Source: Spirochaetaceae bacterium
Lineage (GTDB): Bacteria > Spirochaetota > Spirochaetia > DSM-27196 > SKKC01
Length of the DNA stretch: 20,158 bases
Direction: 5' to 3'
NCBI GenBank assembly: GCA_003554375.1
Contig: PWGF01000399.1
Coordinates: 1 to 20,158, forward strand
Shown here: piece after piece, positions 13,611-20,158 of the stretch
Position numbering within the stretch: position 1 is the stretch's first letter
Layout: each line of letters opens with the position of its first letter
Made by a program: the position numbers and the translations under genes
Notes under the pieces: model-generated
The model's database searches: none
What the model was told of the DNA's origin: nothing
What the model saw: the letters and a program-made list of their open reading frames with translations, nothing else

Positions 13611-15092
13611 ATGAGCGATAGTTACGATTCTGACCGCCGCGCCGGCTCCCGCGTAGCAGCCGAGCCTTCCGCTTCCCACCACTCCCCATCAGGCGGTTCG
13701 GAACAATCAGAATCGCACTCCTTGCGCGGCCCCGAGTCTACTCAGGAATTGCGGACCGCTTTCGAAGCGTTTACGCAAGCGTTGCAGGAGTCGCTCGGTC
13801 CCATCAGCCGCGCCGGACAAGAAGTTCTCCTCTTCCACCATAACGACACCGACGGCCTTGCTTCCGGCGCCATCCTCCTCACCGCGTTCTCCCGAGCCGG
13901 CTACACGGTCTCGCGCTATTCGTTGGAGAAGCCGTATCCTGAGCTTCTCGATATCGTGTTCTCCCGGAACTCGGGCAAACTCATTGTCTTCGCCGACTTT
14001 GCCGGAAAGATCGCCCCCCTCATCGCCCAAAAGAACCACGGACAAAACCTCGTCGTCATTCTGGACCACCATCCGGCGGAGCCAAGCGGGGATCCCGCCG
14101 TGATTAACCTGGACCCTGACCTCTTCGGTCTCAAGGGCGACATCGACATATCCGGCTCCACCACCTGCTACCGTTTTGCCGTGGAGCTTGATGAGCGGAA
14201 TCGAGATCTGGCGCACCTCGCGCTTCTGGGCGCTGTGGGGGACGGCTTTTTCGTGGAAGGTCGCGTGGTGAGCGCAAACCGCGAAGCCCTCACAGAGGCA
14301 GCCGGCCAGGGAAACGCACGCGCCGAGCCCCGTGCCCAGGAACCTCAAGCACCGGACGAACGCCCGGGCGCCCCGTCGGGAAACGCCGAAGGCACGTCGC
14401 CGGCCGGCGAGCGCTACTTCATCACCCTGGGCGGCACGGAGTACCCCTGTGATGAGCTCGCCACGCAGCTCGATACCTTGGGCGCCGTCGGCTACTACCA
14501 AGGTGGGGCCGACCTCGGCGTACGACTGTGCCTCGAAGGACCTAACCAGGAGACTAAAGGAAAGCTAAACGAGCTCGTACGCATCAAGGACCGGATCTTC
14601 GCACAGACCTTGAACGAGCTCCGCGACGGCGCCCTTCGAAGCTCCAAGTCTATCCAATGGTTCGACGTGAAGGACTCGTTCATTCCCATGGGCGTGAAGA
14701 TGATCGGCGTATTCTGCAACGAAATCAAGAACTCCGACGTCGGCGATCCGGCGAAGTACCTCGCCGGTTTCCAGTGGGTGCCGGACAAGATACCCGGGTT
14801 CGGAACAGTACGATTCGGCAAGACCAAAGTCTCGATGCGAGTGTCGGACTATCTCGTGGAAGCGATCCGCGGCGGCCGTGAGCCCGGACTCAGCAGCTTC
14901 CTCCCGGAAGCAACGCTCAACCTCGGCGGGTTTGCCGATGCGTGCCACAGTCTCTCGGCCGCAACCACCATCGACATCGGTCTCGAAAGCGAGCTCGTTG
15001 AGGAAGCCGAGCGCGTGCTTTCAACGCGCCGCGCGGAGCTCAACGAGCACCGCGGCGACGAACGAGCAGCGACGAACAAACGCAATAGGTGA
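13611..15092 (+). CDS. DHH-family phosphoesterase
   Basis: A 493-residue DHH-superfamily phosphoesterase. After a low-complexity Ser-rich N-terminus (1-45) come the family metal-binding motifs HHNDTDG (76-82), ADF (128-130), LDHHP (151-155) and GAVGDG (207-212), so the Mn-binding catalytic core is intact. A Pro/Ala/Glu-rich insert (about 231-268) separates the DHH domain from the C-terminal part, which carries GGFADACHSLSAA, a DHHA1-like GGxxxxxG-type motif. The substrate could be oligonucleotides, as in RecJ or NrnA, or a small phosphate ester; the archaeal/halophile-like layout gives no clear choice. The start has no ribosome site but has promoter elements directly upstream. The next gene, a GHMP kinase, begins 73 bases after the stop. 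Confidence 0.85.
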   Translation: MSDSYDSDRRAGSRVAAEPSASHHSPSGGSEQSESHSLRGPESTQELRTAFEAFTQALQESLGPISRAGQEVLLFHHNDTDGLASGAILLTAFSRAGYTVSRYSLEKPYPELLDIVFSRNSGKLIVFADFAGKIAPLIAQKNHGQNLVVILDHHPAEPSGDPAVINLDPDLFGLKGDIDISGSTTCYRFAVELDERNRDLAHLALLGAVGDGFFVEGRVVSANREALTEAAGQGNARAEPRAQEPQAPDERPGAPSGNAEGTSPAGERYFITLGGTEYPCDELATQLDTLGAVGYYQGGADLGVRLCLEGPNQETKGKLNELVRIKDRIFAQTLNELRDGALRSSKSIQWFDVKDSFIPMGVKMIGVFCNEIKNSDVGDPAKYLAGFQWVPDKIPGFGTVRFGKTKVSMRVSDYLVEAIRGGREPGLSSFLPEATLNLGGFADACHSLSAATTIDIGLESELVEEAERVLSTRRAELNEHRGDERAATNKRNR

Positions 15093-15165
15093 AGAATCCG
15101 TCCGGGAGAGGCCGGACAGGTCCGGCAGACGTCGGACGGAGACGGCGAAGAAAAGGAGGCAATCG

Positions 15166-16158
15166 ATGTCACGTGGCACTAAAAGGCAGGGTACCGGGAG
15201 AGGGTTCGGCAAGACCATCCTCATCGGCGACCAGTTTGTTCTCTTCGATACGCCTGCCGTGTTGGCGGCAATTCCATTTGAGACCGAGACCACGGTAGAG
15301 ATCAGGGAAAGTGGCACCGGCTGGACACTCGACGACAACCGAACCGAGGTGCCCGGCTACAAGAAGGAGAAGGAGCAGGACCAGATCGTCTCGTTCAATC
15401 GCATGATCGAGGTGTTGGGGATCGATACCGACAAGACGCCGCTTCACATCACCGTCGGTGGCGATCTCCTGGCCGGAAGCGGCGTCGGCGCAAGCGCCGC
15501 AATCTGCGTCTCCTTTGCGCGCGCGTGCAACGAGCTGTTCGACCTGGGGATGGATACCAAAGAGATCAACTACATCGCATGGGAAGGCGAGTTCGGCTAT
15601 CACGGGCTTCCAAGCGGGGTGGACAACACGGTCTCCACCTACGGCGGCGTGATCGAGTACAAGCTCCTCGGCGAGGAGAAGCGGTTCCGCCGAATCAACC
15701 TGAACCAGCCAGCGGAAGTCGTGCTCGGCAACAGCGGCGTCACTTCCAACACGGCTTCACTCCGTGGCTATCTGCTCGACATGCAGAAGGACGATCCCGA
15801 CCTCTTCGAGAGCCGCCTCCGGACCATCCGCACCCAGGTCCAGGAGCTCACCGAAGCACTCGAGGCGCACGATTTCGATCGGGTGGGCAGCGTCATGAAC
15901 GCCAACCACAAGATCCTCATCGATATGGGGCTCTCCCACGAGCGGCTCGTTGAGCTGTGCGAGCTGGCCAACAGCCTCGGCGCGTGCGGCGCCAAGGTCA
16001 CCGGCGGCGGGCGCGGCGGCTACATGGTCGCAATCACCCCGGGCAAGGAGCTTCAAGAGAAGGTCGCCCGCGCCTTCGAGGAACGCAACGCCCCCGTAAT
16101 CCGCGCTACCATCGGCAATCCGCCGTCCGATCCGAGTCCGGGAGAGGTGTTGAAGTAA
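15166..16158 (+). CDS. GHMP kinase, mevalonate kinase-like
   Basis: A 330-residue GHMP-superfamily sugar/isoprenoid kinase. The ATG at 15166 is fixed by AAAAGGAGG seven bases upstream; the frame is open far upstream but that part overlaps the DHH gene. Motif 1 is GKTILIGDQFVLFDTPAV (15-32), motif 2 the ATP-binding GSGVGASAA (104-112), then HGLPSGVDN with catalytic Asp153, GVTSNTASL (191-199) and motif 3 GAKVTGGGRGG (275-285). PSGVDN and the motif 3 layout fit mevalonate kinase, which phosphorylates mevalonate in isoprenoid synthesis. Oddly, the usual G-E-H-x-V-V-Y-G of motif 1 is G-D-Q-F-V-L-F-D here, so a different substrate is possible. Probably cytosolic; no other mevalonate-pathway gene is in the window. 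Confidence 0.85.
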   Translation: MSRGTKRQGTGRGFGKTILIGDQFVLFDTPAVLAAIPFETETTVEIRESGTGWTLDDNRTEVPGYKKEKEQDQIVSFNRMIEVLGIDTDKTPLHITVGGDLLAGSGVGASAAICVSFARACNELFDLGMDTKEINYIAWEGEFGYHGLPSGVDNTVSTYGGVIEYKLLGEEKRFRRINLNQPAEVVLGNSGVTSNTASLRGYLLDMQKDDPDLFESRLRTIRTQVQELTEALEAHDFDRVGSVMNANHKILIDMGLSHERLVELCELANSLGACGAKVTGGGRGGYMVAITPGKELQEKVARAFEERNAPVIRATIGNPPSDPSPGEVLK

Positions 16159-16165
16159 CCGTGTA

Positions 16166-16232
16166 CGAGCCGCCCGAGCTGTCGCACAACCCGGTCCCAA
16201 GACAGACCGGTTGCTCCGGTTCGTCCGGCTCG
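16166..16232. terminator. Nested stem-loop between convergent genes
   Basis: Two inverted repeats are nested. The outer stem is CGAGCCG (16166-16172) with CGGCTCG (16226-16232); the inner is CAACCCGGTC (16187-16196) with GACCGGTTG (16205-16213), 9 pairs with one bulged C. The structure starts 8 bases after the GHMP kinase stop and lies between convergent genes, so a bidirectional transcription end is plausible. No T-run is present. Confidence 0.4.
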
Positions 16233-16325
16233 AGCGGTAGCCGCGCCCTCCAGACGGCAAGGGCCCCAGCTCACACGAGGATAGGGAGGATAGGAGGTCT
16301 ACGGTCGATGCGGCCGATGGGCACG

Positions 16326-16829
16326 TTATTCGATCGGAATCGCGAACGAGTGCCTTACGTCTCCGCCGGCGTCCTCGAACTCCTTTTCGGAAACCAGTAA
16401 CGGCTCAGGCTTAACGCCGATATCCCAATAGCGGATGTGTACCGAGAATCGCCCACCGTCCGGATCGTCGTTCGGGTCGTCGTCCGACCCAAGGCTTGCG
16501 TCTACGTGGGCCGTCTGCGGGTCACTGTAATCTGCAGTGCCTTCGAACTCATACGTGTACGGCAGCTCGTCGTCCTCGGCACGCAACTCGAGGTTTTCCG
16601 GTGCTTCGTCGTCCCCCGGCATCTTGATGGTGAGCACTATAGTCTCGGCGCCGTTCTCTTCCCAAGGATCGAGGTCGACTTCGACTCGAAACTCCGAAGT
16701 GCGCTCCGGCGCCGGTTCTGTTCCGCCGAACAGTGGGCCCAACGAAGCCACATCACAACCGGCGAGTAGCGCAGCGCCGGCGACCAGCGCCAATACGGAC
16801 AATACGTTTGTCGCGTCCCGCACCAGCAT
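16326..16829 (-). CDS. Acidic lipoprotein downstream of the large surface protein
   Basis: A 167-residue lipoprotein from the ATG at 16829; a GTG two codons upstream is the alternative and would overlap the previous stop. The signal peptide (MLVRDATNVLSVLALVAGAALLAGC, lipid-linked Cys25) is clear. The mature part is strongly acidic, with runs of Asp/Glu (SDDDPNDDPDGG), and looks like one beta-sandwich domain (FRVEVDLDP, TIVLTIKMPG, RFSVHIRYWDIG). Its start follows the stop of the surface-protein gene by two bases, so they are cotranscribed and probably coupled. A partner or anchor role for that large protein is likely but not shown. No named family recognised. Confidence 0.8.
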   Translation of the reverse strand: MLVRDATNVLSVLALVAGAALLAGCDVASLGPLFGGTEPAPERTSEFRVEVDLDPWEENGAETIVLTIKMPGDDEAPENLELRAEDDELPYTYEFEGTADYSDPQTAHVDASLGSDDDPNDDPDGGRFSVHIRYWDIGVKPEPLLVSEKEFEDAGGDVRHSFAIPIE

Positions 16830-16831
16830 TC

Positions 16832-19800
16832 TCACTTCACCACCATCACCTTGCGATACTCGTCGATACCGGGCCCCACGACCCGAATGAAGTACATCCC
16901 GCGTGACACCGCATACCCATTTCTGTTCCGTCCGTCCCAGCTCGTCGAATACTCGCCGGCCTCGAGCCGCCCGCGATGCAACCGGTCGACGAGATCGCCG
17001 TTCATGTCGAAGACGTTGATCGTCACCATGCCGCTTCTGCCGAGCTCGTAGTAAAGATTCGTCTTCTCGCCCTGCTCAGGATTGATGATGTTGTTGGTAA
17101 TCGTAACGCCCGCCCGTTGTCTATGAAGATCCCTCAGAAGCAACTGATACGGCCGAATCCGGCGATACCATTCGGAGTGGTGAGGATCGTCGAGATACGC
17201 GAAGTAGAGCGATTCAGCGTCATCCGGGTACGCAAGCTGCAAGATAAACTCCAGATCGCCGCCACCGTCGACGCGCGGAGTGAAGTCGAAGTCAAACAGG
17301 TCTCCGCGACGGTTCACCGAGCTTGCATCTACGGGCACCGGGGTATCCGTGCTCGGGAACGGCACAATCCCGGAGTACACCGTCTGGTCGAACTCAGGCA
17401 GCCAGATGTCCTCGAGATGGTACGATTCGAGCTCGCGCACCACCGGACTCACGTCCACATCGTACCACAACCGGAGCTCTTCCGCCTCGCTATCGAGGGC
17501 GTTCGCCACTTCGCTTCCCAGGTGTACCTGCGTGCGAATGGGCTGGACCTGCAGGAACTCCGACCCATCGAACGTACGAACCGTTCCGATGCCGCCGCGC
17601 TCCGGCTCCGTCTGCGTCTCCGTGTTGGTCGCAAAGACCGGCGCCAGAAGCTCATTGGCCCGTGTGGAGATCCCGAGGTCGCTTACTCGGTGGGTGGTGG
17701 GGTGGGTACCGGGATCCTCGTAAGGAACACGCAACGGAATCGGATCCTCATCATGGTCCCATTCCTCGTACTGGTAGTCGTCCCAGACAAACTCGTCCCA
17801 GCGGAGCCGGTTCGGTCCGCTCCCGCCGAGGACCGTCGGCGCGGCGGCATCGTTGTCCTCCCGTGCCACGTCGAAAACATCGCCCACGACGCGAATACGG
17901 CTCTGATCCACCACTTCCTCGGGCCGCACCGGCCGGTCGAGCGTAAGCAACAGTTGAGTTACTCCGCCGTCCGCCTCTTCAACCGGGTCAACGTCCACCA
18001 CGTCCGCACGACCATCGTACTCGAAGTCCTCAGGTTCCACCGGCCGGCCGTCTTCGCGTGCAACCGGCTCGGAAAACACCACCAGGATTTCGTTCGCATG
18101 CCCGGGCACCGCAAGCGTGTATGCGATAACCGGCTTTGCGGTATCCTGCGGCGTTTCGTCCTCGGCGCTATCGACCACCACCCTGCCCGCGGCCGTAATA
18201 GCGCGGAGAGTCGTGTTCTCTTCGATGCGCCAGTTTGGAGTCGCGTCGGTGTCCAACCGGCGCCGGCCTTCCGTCTCCAAGAGGATGTAGAACGTCCCGC
18301 CGTAGTCGTTGTCGCCGGCCGCCTCAAAATCCTTTACCTCATACCCGTCCACACTGACCTCGAGCCCCTCCTTCCACTCTCCGGCCTCATCGGTGTCGAG
18401 CGAAATCGCATCCGTGCGAATGTCGTCCTCGCCTGCATCATCGCCGTTGTTATCGATGTCGAGATCGGCTACCACAACTCGAATTCGATCGATCCGTCCG
18501 TCTCCGCTGGAGTCGATGGTATGACTCTCGTACACGAGCATCTCCAGCCGCCAGTTGTACGTCCAGTCGTACTTATCAGGATCGTCGGTGGTAATGAACT
18601 CGGCAAACTCCGGGAACATCGGCACATCGGCATGACCGAGTTGAATGTATATGTAGGTGACTTCCCCCTCCGTGTCCGGTGACAGAGTAAACATCCATTG
18701 CTGGTCGCGCTTTTCGCTTCGTGGAAGGCCGTCGGCGGTCATTCGATCCTCGGGGTGGACGCCCCGGCTATCGCGGTCGCCGTCTTGCTCCAACTCGCTC
18801 CGGTCGCGAAGGAGCTCGTCAGCGTCCGCAATTCGCCCCTCCACATCCAGCCATCGGTCGGCGAGCTCCTCGTCCAGAATCCACGTACTCAGGAGGTGCA
18901 CCTGTTCCTCCGGAGACTCCTGGCCTTCCCCCGCAACGCGAACTTGTCCGTCCTCGGCTACCAGCTGTTCGCTGTTGTTCGGCGTATCGTCATCGCCTTC
19001 GAAGCCCCAATGCTCGAACCACATGAACTTACCCGGCTCTTCGACAATGAAGCGGTGAAACTCCGTAGTCCCGCCGATCAACGAAGCTCGCTCGCTGTGA
19101 TAGAACTCGACGGTACTCTCTCCTTGCTCAAAGGCATCCTGTCCGCCGCGGTTTATCCATCGGCCGGTAAGTCGAATCGTCGAGCTTCCGGCATCGAGGT
19201 TCCCTCCGGCGTGAATGAGAATATCGCCGTCAATATCGATGTTGCCTCCGATAAGCCGAAGGTGAGCGTTCTCCCGCACGCGGATCCAACTTGGCCGCGG
19301 CTGTGCTTCAGGCGGCATCACCGTCAGAGCGTGGTCGTCGACGCGCAACTCGCCGGACCGGACATCCACGAAGCAAGCTATTTCCGCGTCGCTCTCCAAC
19401 TCGAACTGTGCACCCTCCGCTCCGTCGATGATCAACGCATAGTACTCCTGGTCTCCGGCATCATCGCCAAAATCGTCTACGAATACTGTCCCGCTATCCC
19501 CGGTGTAGCGAATGGCGCCGGCATCCTGATCGACCGAGCCGATACTCGGGCTCTGCTGAGTGCCGTCCAGGGTGAATATCGGGTTTTCCTCAATCACCGA
19601 CGGGTCGTCGTCCGGCTCGAAACGAAGCGCCTCTATGTCGAAGGGGGAAGACCCGACATCTACTTCAACGCTTTCGTCGCCGACAATGCGAAGCTCGTTT
19701 CGGACCAGAAACGCGTCGGCATCGTCCGCATACGCCCCGACAGTGAGCGGTCCGGCGCCGGTTTTCTCTACCCTGCCTGCGGTATCCGTGAACTCGATGC

Positions 19801-20158
19801 GATATGCTTGCAGAAGCTGCCCACCGGTGTCGTTATCAAACGTTACGTTGTCGGACTCGAACGCGATGTTCTGGTGCTCGTTTCGGTCAGTGACGATATC
19901 GCCGCCGATCACGACGTTCCCTGGGCCGGTCTGTTCAAATCCTTCATCCGCGTTAATCTCACCTTGCGCTGTGGTTTCAAACATCCCTGCGTTATCGATC
20001 GTCACTCCTACGCCATTTCCGGTATCACCCTCGGTCGACAGTGGTGCGGCAATGGTCAACGACTGCCCGTTGAAATCAAATCCCTCTGTGTAGTCCTGCT
20101 CACCTTCAAACAGCGTTCTCGCGCCGGTCTCCGCCTCGTTCTGGATGAAGTTGACCGC
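16832..20158 (-). CDS. Very large acidic surface protein with FlgD-Ig-like C-terminus (5' end outside window)
   Basis: The frame stays open to the right edge, so at least 1108 residues of a longer protein are present and the true start lies beyond base 20158. The visible N-terminal part is beta-helix-like with short glycine-turn repeats (AQGEINADEGFEQTGPGNVVIGGDI, GNIDIDGDILIHAGGNLDAGSST), like secreted adhesin repeats. Then come a DxDxNxD stretch (ADLDIDNNGDDAGEDD) that may bind calcium and an SbsA/Big_5-like Ig segment (ANEILVVFSEPVAREDGRP). The end is a FlgD-Ig-like module (VTINVFDMNGDLVDRLHRG ... SWDGRNRNGYAVSRGMYFIRVVGPG) with tail RKVMVVK, a common ending of exported spirochaete and Bacteroidota-type proteins. 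The protein is strikingly rich in Asp and Glu. It is probably exported and displayed on the cell surface; a lipoprotein gene follows directly. Confidence 0.85.
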   Translation of the reverse strand, partial: AVNFIQNEAETGARTLFEGEQDYTEGFDFNGQSLTIAAPLSTEGDTGNGVGVTIDNAGMFETTAQGEINADEGFEQTGPGNVVIGGDIVTDRNEHQNIAFESDNVTFDNDTGGQLLQAYRIEFTDTAGRVEKTGAGPLTVGAYADDADAFLVRNELRIVGDESVEVDVGSSPFDIEALRFEPDDDPSVIEENPIFTLDGTQQSPSIGSVDQDAGAIRYTGDSGTVFVDDFGDDAGDQEYYALIIDGAEGAQFELESDAEIACFVDVRSGELRVDDHALTVMPPEAQPRPSWIRVRENAHLRLIGGNIDIDGDILIHAGGNLDAGSSTIRLTGRWINRGGQDAFEQGESTVEFYHSERASLIGGTTEFHRFIVEEPGKFMWFEHWGFEGDDDTPNNSEQLVAEDGQVRVAGEGQESPEEQVHLLSTWILDEELADRWLDVEGRIADADELLRDRSELEQDGDRDSRGVHPEDRMTADGLPRSEKRDQQWMFTLSPDTEGEVTYIYIQLGHADVPMFPEFAEFITTDDPDKYDWTYNWRLEMLVYESHTIDSSGDGRIDRIRVVVADLDIDNNGDDAGEDDIRTDAISLDTDEAGEWKEGLEVSVDGYEVKDFEAAGDNDYGGTFYILLETEGRRRLDTDATPNWRIEENTTLRAITAAGRVVVDSAEDETPQDTAKPVIAYTLAVPGHANEILVVFSEPVAREDGRPVEPEDFEYDGRADVVDVDPVEEADGGVTQLLLTLDRPVRPEEVVDQSRIRVVGDVFDVAREDNDAAAPTVLGGSGPNRLRWDEFVWDDYQYEEWDHDEDPIPLRVPYEDPGTHPTTHRVSDLGISTRANELLAPVFATNTETQTEPERGGIGTVRTFDGSEFLQVQPIRTQVHLGSEVANALDSEAEELRLWYDVDVSPVVRELESYHLEDIWLPEFDQTVYSGIVPFPSTDTPVPVDASSVNRRGDLFDFDFTPRVDGGGDLEFILQLAYPDDAESLYFAYLDDPHHSEWYRRIRPYQLLLRDLHRQRAGVTITNNIINPEQGEKTNLYYELGRSGMVTINVFDMNGDLVDRLHRGRLEAGEYSTSWDGRNRNGYAVSRGMYFIRVVGPGIDEYRKVMVVK

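Noticed and set aside
13707..14501. Minus-strand open frame of 264 codons opposite the DHH gene
   Set aside because: Shadow of the DHH frame, which contains intact catalytic motifs; no ribosome site or recognisable domain on the minus strand.
16976..18682. Very long plus-strand open frame (568 codons) opposite the large surface protein
   Set aside because: Antisense shadow in a GC-rich gene. The translation is Arg/Val/His-rich without domains, while the minus-strand frame has Ig-like and FlgD-like modules and a coupled downstream gene.

Overview
The window looks like a chromosomal segment of a bacterium, most likely a free-living, possibly salt-adapted, spirochaete. The case is circumstantial. 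There is a very long acidic secreted protein ending in a FlgD-Ig-like module with a C-terminal ...RKVMVVK tail. There are several small acidic lipoproteins with classical lipoboxes (LAGC, SGC). There is also a mevalonate-kinase-like GHMP kinase; spirochaetes commonly make isoprenoids by the mevalonate route. No rRNA, tRNA, CRISPR array, transposase or integrase is visible.

Left part (1-8262): the 5' end of a minus-strand gene resembling the dCTP deaminase/dUTPase fold leaves the window at base 1. Next comes a small lipoprotein gene interrupted by an in-frame amber codon (331-720), then a gene-poor stretch (721-1235). The main feature follows: a PocR-type sensor/AraC regulator (1236-2546), a convergent MFS transporter (2633-3862), and a divergent tight operon at 4124-8262. 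That operon encodes a PhlA/HMG-CoA-synthase-like protein, a PhlC-like thiolase, a PhlB-like zinc-ribbon/OB-fold (DUF35) protein and a second MFS transporter. Sizes (360, 396 and 147 aa), gene order A-C-B and motifs match the PhlACB acyltransferase complex of Pseudomonas. The subunit expected to carry the HMG-CoA-synthase cysteine has alanine there (Ala113), while the thiolase keeps its cysteine (Cys87). No PhlD polyketide synthase is present, so the acyl acceptor is unknown. I read the set as a regulated accessory system in which a small ketone or acyl-aromatic compound is imported or exported and acylated or deacylated.

Middle part (8263-13378): an outer-envelope lipoprotein (8710-9375) converges on a minus-strand group. 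This holds a DUF3179 secreted-protein gene broken by a frameshift (9725-10910) and translationally linked to a short membrane protein (9354-9728). Upstream lies a patatin-like phospholipase (12386-13378) in a two-gene unit with a DUF438/hemerythrin/PAS protein (11073-12362).

Right part (13379-20158): a divergent DHH-family phosphoesterase (13611-15092) and a GHMP kinase (15166-16158) form a plus-strand pair. They converge on a lipoprotein (16326-16829) that follows, two bases after its stop, the long surface protein (16832 to beyond the right edge).

Two genes without Shine-Dalgarno sequences (10910 minus and 13611 plus) have promoter-like elements placed so that transcription would start at or within two bases of the ATG, suggesting leaderless messages. 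By eye the left part is less GC-rich (about 50-55% in 60-base lines I counted) than the right part (about 65-70% or more), consistent with an accessory origin for the left part but not proof of it.
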